A stretch of DNA of 64,000 bases, from the NCBI RefSeq assembly GCF_037179485.1, contig NW_027040943.1:868001-932000 (forward strand). The letters are read 5' to 3'. Of the stretch, positions 1 to 10,485 are shown piece after piece (positions within the stretch are counted from its first letter, which is position 1; each line of letters begins with the position of its first letter). Under the pieces are notes generated by a model that made no database searches, was not told the DNA's origin, and saw only the letters and a list, made by a program, of their open reading frames with translations. This stretch comes from Ochlerotatus camptorhynchus (taxonomy: Eukaryota; Arthropoda; Insecta; Diptera; Culicidae). The position numbers were made by a program, and so were the translations under genes.

Positions 1-24
1 TTTTCCAAATGGAACACAGCCTTA

Positions 25-1321
25 AAGGGTGATACGGTCAAAATTTGGTCAATATCAACTTGACGTATTTCTTTCAATTTTGCATTTAAAAAACCTGAAC
101 ACCCCTCATTTTGAAGGTGTGTGTGTGTAGAATGTTGCTCCTATTTTGATTTTGGAATTCACTCTTCAGTTGTCAAAATGCCGTCCAAGCAAGAAGAGCA
201 GCGTATCAAAATTTTGCTCGCGCATCGCGAAAATCCGAGCAGCTCGCACGCAAAGTTGGCAAAATCGCTAAAAGTTGCCAAATCAACCGTTACAAATGTA
301 ATTAAAGTGTTTGGGGAACGTTTGTCGACAGCCAGGAAGTCTGGATCGGGGGGAAATCGAAAACCGGAAGCCGCTGAGACGACAAAGAGAGTTGCCGGTA
401 GTTTCAAACGAAACCCTAACCTCTCTCTCCGAGATGCCGCAAATAAGCTGGGTGTATCGTCTACAACCGTGCATCGAGCCAAAAAACGAGCCGGACTATC
501 GACTTACAAGAAGGTAGTGACTCCAAATCGCGATGATAAACAAAATACGACGGCCAAAACGCGATCCCGGAGGCTGTACACGACGATGCTGACGTTTGAC
601 TGCGTGGTAATGGACGACGAAACCTACGTCAAAGCCGACTACAAGCAGCTTCCGGGACAGGAGTTTTATACGGCAAAAGGAAGGGGAAAGGTAGCAGATG
701 TTTTCAAGCACATGAATCTGTCAAAGTTCGCAAAGAAATATCTGGTTTGGCAAGCCATCTGTACCTGTGGCTTGAAAAGCAGCATTTTCATAGCTTCCGG
801 GACTGTCAACCAAGAAATTTACGTGAAAGAGTGTTTGAATAAACGTCTGCTGCCTTTCCTGAAGAAACACGGTTGTTCCGTACTGTTTTGGCCGGATTTG
901 GCATCTTGCCATTACGGTAAAAAGGCCATGGAATGGTACGCCGCCAACAACGTGCAGGTGGTTCCCAAGGACAAGAACCCTCCCAACACGCCAGAGTTTC
1001 GCCCAATTGAGAAATACTGGGCTATTGTCAAGCGGAACCTAAAGAAGACCAAAAAAACTGCTAAGGGCGAGCAGCAGTTCAAGGCAAACTGGCTTTCTGC
1101 GGCGAAGAAGGTGGACAAGGTGGCTGTACAAAATCTGATGGCGGGGGTCAAGCGTAAGGCCTGGCAATTCGTATTTGGAAAAGCGGAAGCCTAACTGAAT
1201 ATTTTTCCTGAATTTTATACTAATTGAACTTGAAAAAGAAATTTAATTTGATTTTTTAAATAAACGATTTCACCGATTTACACGCGTTTTCCCTTGACCA
1301 AATTTTGACCGTATCACCCTT
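25..1321 (+). mobile_element. ITmD37E-type (IS630/Tc1/mariner) transposon, copy 1, intact
   Basis: A complete 1.3-kb DNA transposon. The 28-bp terminal inverted repeats at 25-52 and 1294-1321 match perfectly and begin AAGGGTGATACGGTCA. Each end is flanked by the TA dinucleotide (23-24 and 1322-1323), the target duplication expected for the IS630/Tc1/mariner superfamily. The single ORF between them encodes a DD37E transposase. Perfect TIRs and an open frame suggest a recent insertion, possibly still mobile. The termini differ from those of the related element at 50840-52135, so the two are separate families. Confidence 0.95.
178..1194 (+). CDS. DD37E transposase (ITmD37E family), intact
   Basis: A 338-residue transposase for cut-and-paste movement of the surrounding element. 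I start it at the ATG at 178 rather than the in-frame ATG at 121, because related proteins begin just before the first helix-turn-helix and the upstream residues look like leader sequence. Two helix-turn-helix regions lie at about residues 10-45 and 75-105, separated by a basic stretch with an AT-hook-like RKSGSGGNRKP. The catalytic triad is visible: D147 in MDDETY, D240 in WPDLASCHY and E278 in PELRPIE-like PEFRPIEKYW, with 37 residues between the second Asp and the Glu. That spacing defines the DD37E group. There is no premature stop or frameshift. The gene lies alone between the TIRs, and any promoter must lie in the first 150 bp. Confidence 0.93.
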   Translation: MPSKQEEQRIKILLAHRENPSSSHAKLAKSLKVAKSTVTNVIKVFGERLSTARKSGSGGNRKPEAAETTKRVAGSFKRNPNLSLRDAANKLGVSSTTVHRAKKRAGLSTYKKVVTPNRDDKQNTTAKTRSRRLYTTMLTFDCVVMDDETYVKADYKQLPGQEFYTAKGRGKVADVFKHMNLSKFAKKYLVWQAICTCGLKSSIFIASGTVNQEIYVKECLNKRLLPFLKKHGCSVLFWPDLASCHYGKKAMEWYAANNVQVVPKDKNPPNTPEFRPIEKYWAIVKRNLKKTKKTAKGEQQFKANWLSAAKKVDKVAVQNLMAGVKRKAWQFVFGKAEA

Positions 1322-1323
1322 TA

Positions 1324-2447
1324 GTCTCTAATCCACCCAAGCTGGGAAACGCCAAAGGGGTTCTGTCAGCGATTTTCGATTTTCGATAAAAGGAGGGGTC
1401 GTCCATAAATGACTCTTCTCGCAATTTAAAACACGAAAACTACCGAATGAGTGGTCGTTGGGTTCGTTCTTGGGGTTAAAGTATACCCTCATCTGCATGA
1501 GCCGTTCTTTATTAGTTTGACCAGCAAACAGGTCATACGCTATTTTAAAGTGAGTAATAAATAGTCAGCAGTTAAAGTTAGTGGTATAAAAAAAGTACTA
1601 GTAGGTAAAGTAGGTCAGTAGTGTAGACAGAAGGTGATACCTTTGAAAAGTAAGCGCCATTGTGAAGTTGTGCGAACAATTACCCAACCAACTATTGTTT
1701 CCTCGACTAGACAAAATTACGCCAAGACTGAGTGTCGGTTGGCATTGTGATAACGAGTTAAGAAAACAATTTAATTTATGAAGGAAATGGCTTTAATGTT
1801 GGCCTATGGATTTAAAATTGGGCCCATCGCTAAAAATCTGCTATTTATCAATTTTTTCGAGATGAACGCGTCATTAGGACGGTACTAATGGATATTTTTG
1901 GTCGCTATTGAAAGTTTAGTCGATTGCTGAATTTACGTATGGGCACAAATTAGGGGCATTAAGGCCGACACATCCATTTCTCCTACTATACTTTTGCTGT
2001 GACAAAACTACCTTTCGTAATCCGTCGTCGAATCTACGGTCGTGTCTTGGATACAACCTCCATTTTTTTTTATTCAAAACTTGATGCCAGACCGAAACGG
2101 GTCTTAAGCTTTTAAAATTTTTGTTGCAAACAGGGATGCCATTCTCCCCAGTGTAAGCAGGGTGATGAGTTGAAAAGACACCTCGCACTAGGACAAAAGC
2201 AAACTCACCCGAGAGATCTTTATTTTGTTTTCACTTTCTACCGCTTCTCCCACTTCGCAAACAAATACGGTTTCTGACGTTCGCACCTCCAACAGTCCAA
2301 CACACCGGAGCGGATGAGTGATCACTAGGGAGCACCGTAGAGAGTTCGTTTGCTTCACCGGGGAGAATCACCCCGGTGAAGACTTTGGTTGTTAGTTTAT
2401 TGCATACAAAGATTTTTTAAAGGTTACTTTTTATATTAACGTCGATA
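1324..2447. other. non-coding stretch, no recognisable gene
   Basis: No ORF with recognisable motifs on either strand. The phrase TCTTGGATACAACCTC near 2046 recurs near 20884, hinting that both lie in copies of one dispersed repeat, but the surrounding similarity is too weak to define it. Confidence 0.5.
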
Positions 2448-3032
2448 CTGAGGTATGGAGGTCCAGTCTGGGTTGCAGCGCTGGAAACGAAGCAGAACCA
2501 AAGGAAACCGAGTAGTACGTTCCGGCTCATGGCCATGCAAGTCGTGAGTGTGTACAGAACCATCTCGTCGGAAGCAGTATGCGTTATCGCCGGTATGATC
2601 CCTATCGGCATCACCCTGGTGGAGGACAGCGAGTGCTGCAGGTGGAGAGAAGGAAGAGTACGGAAATCTGTGAGAGCGGATTGGTTGGCTAAGTGGCAAT
2701 AGGAGTGGAGAACGGCCGATAACGGTAGAGGAACACGTACTCTAATACAGATTCTTTCGATCTGGGTGAACAGAAAACACGGAGACGTCAACTTCCACCT
2801 ACCGCAGTTCCTGTCTGGCCACGGCTGCTTCAGAAAGCGCCTGAATCGGTTCAAACACGCAGCGTCACCCCTCTGTTCGGAGTGTGGCAACGTGGATGAA
2901 ACGCCGGAGCATGTGGTCTTCGACTGTCAAAGGTTCGAGGCAGTGCGAAGGGAGACGTCTTTAACGTTGAGAATGTCGTCGAAAGGAAGGCACTTGGAAT
3001 GCCGTCAGCAGCTGAAGAGACAGTGGAGATAG
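2448..3032 (+). pseudogene. 3' end of an R1-clade non-LTR retrotransposon ORF2 (relic)
   Basis: One reading frame, broken by a single TAG near 2699, reads through the C-terminal region of an R1-like reverse-transcriptase polyprotein. Upstream of the stop is YGGPVWVAAL, then LMAMQVVSVYRTISSEA and VIAGMIPIGI, a conserved block after the thumb. Downstream are HLPQFLSGHGCFRKRL and a Cys-His cluster (CSECGNVDETPEHVVFDC), which closes R1-clade ORF2 proteins. The reverse transcriptase and endonuclease are absent, so the copy is severely 5'-truncated, and there is no clear poly(A) tail. An R1/Loner-group element is my best assignment by motif; the fragment is non-functional. Confidence 0.8.
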
Positions 3033-3255
3033 GAGCAGCGATCTAGCAACACCAGAACACCCGATGAATATTGACGAGATGCCGCTTCAAGTTGAATACC
3101 GTGTCTACTTTGAATGTTTTTCCATTTGCCCTGCAAAGCACAAAATTCACAACCACCGGTACTGTCGTCAAATCGCACTTTTTTCTTCGTGAAAAATAGT
3201 TTGCACTTTGTCCCCTCACGTCAAGCTCTACCGGAATCTGTGGAGAAACAATAAA

Positions 3256-3454
3256 GCTGGGCTTAGACAGGGCAAGTCAATTGATCAAGTCAGTTGAATT
3301 CAACTGACTTGAACGCGAATTGAACGTGTAAACCATGCAATTCAACTGACTTGATCAACTCACTTGAATTGAAAAAAGTTGAACCAGGCTCAACTTTTCA
3401 AGTCAATTGAATTCAACTGAGTTGATCATTTGACTTGCCTAGTCTAAACCCAGC
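3256..3454. repeat. foldback / MITE-like element with long inverted repeats
   Basis: The first and last ~57 bp are inverted repeats (left begins GCTGGGCTTAGACAGGGCAA; the right end read on the minus strand begins GCTGGGTTTAGACTAGGCAA). The interior repeats CAAGTCAATTGA/TCAACTGACTTG motifs in both orientations, so the single strand could fold into an extended hairpin. No coding capacity. A target duplication is not obvious. Confidence 0.75.
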
Positions 3455-3684
3455 ATAACGCATTTGCTCTGCCATCTTTCTCACGGAAGTGAGTGTATAA
3501 ACAGACAAACAGTGAACTGTCAACTCTCTCACTCCCTCGTGATGTGTCTAACAATCTCTCCAGTGGTGAAACGCAAAATCTCCGAGGAGATAAGCAGAGA
3601 TTCACCGCAGAGAATGATATCTCTCGCACCCGGGTGATTCTCCCCAGAGAATTTTCAACCCTGGTTGCAAATATTAAATACAAT

Positions 3685-3983
3685 TCTTCTTCTTATTCGC
3701 ATTTCAAGCTTATTGCATATCGCATATAAGCTTATTGCGTGCTCTCAACTTAGTGTTCTAGATGCACTTCCACAGTTATTAATTGAGAGCTTTCGATGCC
3801 TGTACCATTTTTGCATTGGTATAATTGTGTGGCAAGTCCAATCATACTTCTATGCCCAGGGAAGTCGAGAAATTTTCCAACCCGGAAAATTCCTAGACCG
3901 GACCGGGAATTGAACCCAGCCACCTCCAGCATGGTCTTGCTTTGTAGCTGCGCCTTTACCGACTGAGCTAAGGGAGGCCTCTC
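3685..3983 (-). mobile_element. tRNA-derived SINE, copy 1
   Basis: Read on the minus strand, the head (about 3983-3890) is tRNA-like, with box A as TAGCTCAGTCGGTAAAGG and box B as GGTTCAATTCC. A ~200-bp body follows and then a GAATAAGAAGAAGAA tail. A second copy with the same order lies on the plus strand at 29599-29899. Imperfect AATACAnTT direct repeats flank the element (near 3676 and 3984). The layout resembles mosquito tRNA-SINEs such as Feilai, but I cannot confirm the family. It is not a functional tRNA gene: the 3' acceptor strand continues into SINE body. Confidence 0.85.
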
Positions 3984-4261
3984 GAATACATTTTTTTTTT
4001 TCAATATTTGTACAGTTCAAAAGTTGTATTCAAAATTATTTAATGTTTTTTCACTCAAAATATATTTGATATTTAAAAAAAATCAAGAAGTGTTTCTTAA
4101 ATTGTTTATTTGCAATATTTTTTAAGTAGGAATCAAATTACAATAAATTCAGTGACCACTCAGATTACAAAATTAAACCCCAGGAAATTAAAATTATATT
4201 TTTTTGAATAAATCATGCTAAAAATTAAAAAAATGTTTCACGGGCCGCGCGTTTTTGAACA

Positions 4262-6158
4262 ATGTTCTAAAGAATAATGTGTTCTTCTTCTCGAAGTGCT
4301 CCTCCTTCAGCTTGTAGATCTTATGCGTGTATCGAGCCGTCTCTCATTCGTCTGTCATTCTCTTCATATATTCCGTTTGCTTTCTTAGCATACTCATAGT
4401 GGTTTCTTCTTCTTATTCTTTATTTCTTTTGCGGCTTTTGTTGTCAAGTTGAATGTTCCCGTTTCTGTCAATCCTGTTCGTCGTATTTATGTTCTCAACA
4501 TTTTCCGATTCATGATCCTCATTCAATATCGGTGATTCTGGAATGGGAGGTTCGATGGGAAGCGTAGCTTGCTGTGGTGTGCTAAAGAGCAGTGCTGTAA
4601 ATTTTCATATCATTCGATTGAAGATGAACCACTACAACCATTCAATCAATTCTGTGTAAACGAATTCTCACATGACCATAATTTGAAGAGCCCCTTTCTC
4701 ATTCGAAGCTCATTGTCACTGTCAATTGAGTCACTCAGTATCATTTGATATAAGACAGTGGATTATGGAAGAAATCCAGCAAAATGGTCCCGAACAGACA
4801 AGTCGACCCGATGTCGGATCAATGTTAATTTAAGGTCGATGTCGACTCAATGTCGAGTTGTTGTCGGGTCAATTTTGAGTTTATGTCGGGTCAATGTCGG
4901 GTAAATGTCGGGTCAACATCGGGTTGGAGTTTGATAGAAGTCAGGTTGGTGTCGGGTTGGCTTAGCTTTTTCGCCGGAAGTCGACCAGAGCTCCGTTTGT
5001 GTGTAGGTTACACTCAATTGAATGATATATAGCGTTTCTCAAATGAGAATGATCCATGCCTTCGTCAAATGACTAAGCAACTGATATCACCCATTCGGAG
5101 GAGGTCCCCTTTGATAGCGAATAGCTACTTTTCTCATTTTCATCAAAAATGTTCAAATGATTTTGAGAATTAACAGTACTGCTAAAGAGTAGTTCACGGA
5201 ATGATGGCGAAACAGGTGGAGATCGATGCGGTGAAGGTTCATCTCGTGGAATACAGATTCCAAATTTAATAATAAATTCTTCGGAATTCCCGCATTTCAC
5301 CCGGAGGTTTTCCATTCCCGACTTTTATCCCGCATAAACTGCTTTCATCATATAAGTTGCCAGTACCCACCCATAAAGGGCAATAAAAAGGTAATACAAT
5401 ACCTGAATGGTTTACCGTTCTGTCCAACGCCAACAGTTTCACCACAGCCTCTTCGCATGATGAAAGTACGATCATCTTATTTCGGCCGCTTCCTGTAGCT
5501 TGAGATTCCTTTTTGTTATGCGCAAGCTTATGTTTAACATTTTGGCGGTAATCCGACCAAACCTTAAAGAAAGCCAAGCAATTGAAGAGCTTCTATGAAT
5601 ACTTAATTATGGAACAAATCCGGAGAACTTTGAGATTTGGGGGTAATTGTTTTTGTAAACAAACATGTCAATCGCTGATTCCTCGCGAATAAAAGAACAA
5701 TCTCGTGAACAAACTAAAATGATAGAGGAACCATTCATCTACCTGTTTGTGTTGTTAGTTTTTTAGATTGAGATTTAATTCGCGAGAAATCGTCAAATGA
5801 AGTGTTTGTTTACAAAAGCAATTACGCCCTAATCTCGACGATCTCCGGAAATACAAGATAGGTTTAGGTTTTTTCATTCGGGCGGCATTAATCCGCTAGG
5901 AAGTTATCACAATAAAGGCAAACATGTTCAATAGCTACCTTTTGCCAACCCCCCCCCAACAGTTCTCATGGGAGGGCTAACACTGTTCAGGTTTTTGCGG
6001 ATACCGTCCCATATTTCGGTGTAGTTTTGCTTCGAAATGTGCATCGCCTCGCAAAACTTTTGGCCCTTAACTACTGGAGGATGTTCCTCCAACATCGATA
6101 CAAGCATTTCAAATTGTTTACGACTTGTAACGTGCATTCTGCAATTAGAACAGTTCAC
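4262..6158 (-). pseudogene. Myb/SANT (zeste-like) DNA-binding protein gene, decayed
   Basis: Three coding blocks on the minus strand fit one gene. Block 1 (6158 to about 5945) reads SRKQFEMLVSMLEEHPPVV, the first helix of a Myb_DNA-bind_5 (zeste-type) domain. Block 2 (about 5565-5420) continues VWSDYRQNVKHKLAHNKK, then CEEAVVKLLALDRTV, and ends at a GTAAAC donor. Block 3 (about 5270-5073) is a low-complexity linker containing PSPHRSPPVSPSFRELL. A C-terminal coiled coil follows at about 4570-4262 (LRKQTEYMKRMTDE, YKLKEEHFEKKN) with in-frame TAA and TGA. A run of nine C at 5949-5957 throws block 1 out of frame with the splice to block 2. Such proteins are often transposon-borne DNA-binding accessories (PIF/Harbinger-like); a host paralogue cannot be excluded. 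Confidence 0.68.
4801..4965. repeat. 11-bp tandem repeat
   Basis: Diverged tandem copies of ATGTCGGGTCA, cleanest at about 4884-4925, where three to four units follow each other directly. They lie between the coiled-coil block and the linker block of the decayed Myb/SANT gene, so they are probably a later expansion in an intron or decayed exon. Confidence 0.75.
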
Positions 6159-6315
6159 GTAAAAAAAAAATCAAATTTGATCACAAGAATAAAAAAAATC
6201 TTACCTATTCACCTCCATGTTTTATGCTTTTTAACGCCAGTCGACAAGTCAAAACGTCACGTATCGGAAAGTCACGATGCACCGGCAAAAGTCGATATAA
6301 CTCGAAAGTCGGAAT

Positions 6316-6782
6316 TGACCAATGCACGGAATGTACTGCATGAACAAATTTGACGTTTGAGCGGTGCCGTGTTTATTGAAATGAACTTTTTCTTTTCTCG
6401 GAAAAATTTCGTTTTTGCTTCGTCTGTCATGTCAGCTGTCGCGTCGAAAATTGTTTACGTGATTTAAAATTGATTTTAATTTGTTTTACAAGTTCCCTCT
6501 CGTACGATTTATTTTGGTGGTGTTTGCGCAGTTCTTGTTCCGTGTTTTACTCAAATTAGTAAGTACATTAAAATCTTATTTAATGCAAAAATACATGTAG
6601 CAATGTGTATCTGAATCATTTCAGCCGTCTTCGCTCTTGTTGCAGAGCGGTCGACTACTGTGACCTTTCGGCGCGGTGATTCTTTCCTGTTTCGTTCCTT
6701 GGACGTTCCTAAATCGATCCGGATCCGCTTCAACCAGTGAAAACAACGGATCTAATTCCGCTCTAGGCATTCCTGTCTGCGT
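6316..6782 (+). repeat. left 467-bp terminal inverted repeat of the ISL2EU-type element
   Basis: Inverted match of 14651-15117, with scattered substitutions and the same length. It contains a candidate small intron: donor GTAAGT at 6559 and acceptor CATTTCAG ending at 6624. The same signals occur in the right repeat, so each TIR probably supplies promoter and 5' leader for the gene reading inward from it. Confidence 0.9.
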
Positions 6783-8142
6783 TGGTGTGAATTTGTCCCA
6801 GTTCCTTCAGACCATCCAGCTCGACTCAAATCGTTGCCGTTTTTGCATTCAAGAATTTCAAATAAGGTTATAATCAATGTTCAATAATGATAACAAAGTT
6901 ATAAGTGTTTTTGTTTTTAGCCATGATTCGGACTAATGACCTTAGACCGACAGGTACACGTCTGTCCGCTTACGCTCGAAATCTTCCAAAAGATAATCCG
7001 AATGTACTGAAGCGCTATATAGAGAAAATAAAATCGATTTCATTCAATGACCCGTACCTGCTGGATTTCAGAAATACTCTGCTACCACTAAATGTGACCA
7101 CTGGTCATGTGGTAGAGTATTTATTAAATTATCGATCACCGGATACAGGGAATCCAATGAAAAACCACCGTAGCCTGGAGGGATACAGGAAATACGAAGC
7201 TGGATTTGTAAGTTCCGTGAATGGACAGATTATAGATAAGAAACACATAGTATCAGCGAAGGTGAGTATAATGGATAGTAGGAAAAAGCAAGATAACAGC
7301 AGCAATTAATGAAAGCTATTTTTTATACGAAGTTGAGGTTAGGGAAAGAGAGGCTCTCATTGTTACTTAATGTTGAAAAGTTATGTATGAATTAATATGT
7401 AATGTAATATGTAATATGTATAATAATATGAATTAAGTTATGTAAAAATGAATATGTATAGATGAAAATTACTGGGATAAAATGGAAACGCATACAAATA
7501 GTTTTACATGGACATTAATGATAAATAAAAGAACCCTTCTATGTCTTACTGATGACTTGCTTTCCTAATTCTTGGAATGACGTTGACAGGTAAAAAAAAA
7601 TATTACTATGCTTTGTTTTTAGGTCATACATTCTATGAAAATAAGAGACACCATGCTTAAACCATGGGCAATTATTGACCAGTTGGGAAACATTTTATAT
7701 GCTCACTGTGATTGTGTTGCTGGGTTCAGCGAGACGTGTTCCCACATCAGTGCAGTTCTATATTATTTGGCAAATCTTCATGCGGAGTCTGTCGATCGGA
7801 GGGTAAGAAGTAGTTTTAAGTTTTGCTTACAATGTATCTTATCAAATGATTTCATAGGTGACTGTAACAGATGTACCAGCATACTGGAAGCAACCACCAA
7901 AACGGATCCGGGAGGATTTATATAAAAGAGTTGAGGATGTTGTTTACGGCAACAAAACGAAAAGGTGGTACGATTCACCCTCTGTTCGTTCTCAAGAAGA
8001 TGTTCAAGAGTTACCAACCGGTGAACACTCGTGTTTATTTCAGTTACCATGGAGACGTAATTTGTGATTAGCCCCGGTCCCTTTCAAATTGTATCATTAT
8101 TTATGAACGGCCTTATATTTGAAATGACATTTCACATTCATC

Positions 8143-8487
8143 TAGTGATGTCCGATTTTCATTCGAATAATCGTTTAATCGATTAACGATCCGAAAAGTA
8201 AACTATTTATAATCGGTTAGATCATGCCGATTAACATCTCCACAGGATCATCACCGATCGTTTAAAACATGTGCTGCACTCTCTCTGGTGGAAAAATGGC
8301 AGCACAGCCCTAATAAAATTTGTAAGGTTATTTTGCTTAACGACGTGTTCAGGGTATCATCCAAACCATTCGTGGAATAGTTCAACCGTTTAGGTTATCG
8401 TTCGGGTACGGTATTTTTTTATTAGGGAGCTAACAAAAAATAATCGATTAGTTGTTAATCGAGTAATTGAAAAATGGGACATCTCTG
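8143..8487. mobile_element. hAT-like MITE inside the YqaJ gene
   Basis: Ends are imperfect inverted repeats: TAGTGATGTCCGATTTTCA on the left and CAGAGATGTCCCATTTTTCA on the right read from the minus strand. The TAGnGATGTCC start resembles hAT termini. I could not find a convincing 8-bp target duplication, so the superfamily is tentative. The interior repeats ATCGATTA/TAATCGAT-type motifs and has no ORF. Confidence 0.55.
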
Positions 8488-9198
8488 ATTTTGGTGTGAT
8501 TGTTTTGATAAAAATGAGCGCAAAATTTTATCTCTTCCGAGGGGGCAGCAAAACCACAAAATTACCTTGAATACGGGGGGTTCTCATTGGATGAAAGGGA
8601 CCGTGAAAGAAGACACTCAAATAGAAAGTTTTTCTACCGACAGTTTCATCTTAGTATTTATCTTTGGAGTTACTGATGGATCTGCAGTATGATGGTTCAA
8701 ACCTGCTAGTTCTTCATTTTGTATGTGACGGGGCAAACTTCTGTTGCGCTCAGTGTGTATCACATTGGGTTCCCGATGAAATAATGATCAACAAGAATAT
8801 CCTCCTGCAAAACAATTTTGATATAGGATATGAAACAAAATCTTTGCAGGAACTTCGGGATATAGCGAATACTAAGGTATTTCATATAACCACAGAAAAT
8901 GTTAACTGCGTCGAAAGGCTAACACGTTCTCAGTACAAAGCAAATCTATGGCACTGGGTGCGAATCGGTCGTATTACGGCCTCGATCCTGAAGACTGTGG
9001 TTTGTGCTTCAAATGAGGTTCCTCCACCAGCACGCTTAAATCAATCTGCCATCCATACTTGCACCAATTTGATACGCCAGCGACATCATACGGACGAAGA
9101 AACGAACCTGCAGCGCGACAGAAGCTCCCAAGGCTGTGCAATAGCGATCATGAGAATGGAAACATTATGGTTTGCGGAGTGTTTCTTAGCACCGAATA

Positions 9199-9254
9199 TT
9201 ATTATTATTTAACTTTATTAAGGAGGCTTTCAGCCTTGGGCTGGTTCGCCTCCA
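9199..9254 (-). mobile_element. 56-bp 3'-end fragment of a LINE, inserted in frame in the YqaJ domain
   Basis: Flanked by a perfect 13-bp direct repeat, TTAGCACCGAATA, at 9186-9198 and 9255-9267. On the minus strand it reads GGAGGCGAACCAGCCCAAGG, forms a hairpin with CTGAAAGCCTCC, then AATAAAG and a TTAAATAATAATAA tail. A similar hairpin tail occurs at 45300-45341. It looks like an extreme 5'-truncated copy of a LINE, perhaps RTE-like. Insert plus duplication add exactly 69 bp, so the host frame is kept. Confidence 0.82.
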
Positions 9255-9664
9255 TTAGCACCGAATACCCATTTCTCGCTGCATCACCGGACGCAATTTC
9301 TGTTGAAATTAAATGTCCATTTCGACTAAGCAGCAAATCCCATTTAGACAGTCAACTGTCAATACAAGATTTGGCAAAAAAAACAAATTCATTCATAAGG
9401 ATTCAGAATGATGTGATTGAACTTGTTCCGGGACATGAGTATTATTATCAAGTTCAAGCACAAATACACCTCTCAAAGGTAGATTTTGGTATTTTTATGA
9501 TTTGGAGTAAATCTGATTCAGCAATTATTAAAGTTCTCAAAAATGACGATGTTTGGAACAAATGCTTGGAAAGAGCTCGCCTTTATTTTTACAAAATTGT
9601 AATGCCTGAACTTTTGGGTTACTACTACACAAATAAATCTAGTAACAATAATCTAACATTGTAA

Positions 9665-10485
9665 AAAATTGCTTATAAAAAGGCATTCATTTTGATCAAA
9701 GTTGCAAATATAATGGTTCTAAAGACGACAAAATAAAAAAAAAATTTCATATTTTTTTGTTATTCTACCTATAATCCCATATCAGTCCCATATGGGAAAA
9801 GTAGGCATTGCGAAAATGGCAGTTGAAGCTAAGAAGTGCAATTTCGATGTAAATATTTAAAAAAAAATAATAGTAAATTAATCGATAATTTTGCCAAGTT
9901 AAAATCAGTTGCAATGAAGCCTGTATGATTTGTTATATCAGCGAAAAATATGGCGATTAAAAAACCAGAATTGTAACTTAACCTCTGGACGATTGAATTT
10001 CAGGATGGAGCTGATATGCGGTTATTTTACTTGATGGGACAAACTGACTTGAAGTTGTTTTCACATTTATCATGATCAAAGTCTATAGTTTTATCACATA
10101 ATACGAAAGTAGATGCCACTTGATAGCGGATAGCGTTATTATCTTGAAATTGAAGAAAATCCATATGGGACTGATATACAATTATAGGCAGTATAGCATG
10201 TTGAAACCTACCACAAAGTTGTAGATAGCGCAATGTTACGAAACTATAATGTTGATATCTTCAGTTGGGGGAAGAACGGAGATGCAATTCTTGCAGCAAT
10301 CGAAAGATGATGTTTCAGTTAATTTATTGTTGATAAAATGGAAGCGGCATAGTATGGAATACATAGATTTATATATATGTCAATAAACCCCGTTTTTTAA
10401 TTAACATCGGTTATAACTTTCCAAAATGAGATAGCAAAGTATTTACTTCGGTAAAAACATGCGTAATCAAAAGCGCTGAAAAAGT
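9665..10485. other. intergenic spacer between the two converging transposon genes
   Basis: AT-rich sequence between the stop of the YqaJ gene (9664) and the stop of the transposase gene (10486). It probably holds both 3' UTRs. AATAAA occurs at 9731 for the plus gene. No other gene is visible. Confidence 0.6.

Larger units (their letters stand above)
6921..9664 (+). pseudogene. SWIM zinc finger + YqaJ-like nuclease protein of the ISL2EU-type element
   Basis: The accessory protein of the transposon, presumably a nuclease acting on DNA during transposition. Exon A (6921-7261; ATG at 6923; donor GTGAGT) carries VTTGHVVEYLLNY. Exon B (7623-7802) carries the SWIM zinc finger CDCVAGFSETCSHISAVLYY. 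Exon C starts at 7858 (VTVTDVPAYWKQPPKRIRED). A-to-B and B-to-C junctions keep frame. The YqaJ domain lies in about 8850-9600: LWHWVRIGRITAS, HQFDTPATSYG, FLAASPDAI, VEIKCPF and the helix GHEYYYQVQAQIHL, with D and EIK as the PD-(D/E)XK-type core. A one-base frameshift lies near 9050, exon C ends early in frame, and an in-frame retroposon tail lies at 9199-9254. A possible first exon near 6680-6873 is uncertain. AATAAA follows at 9731. Confidence 0.85.

Noticed and set aside
3890..3983. A tRNA gene on the minus strand
   Set aside because: Box A and box B are present, but the sequence continues into a body and A-rich tail shared with 29599-29899, so it is a SINE head.
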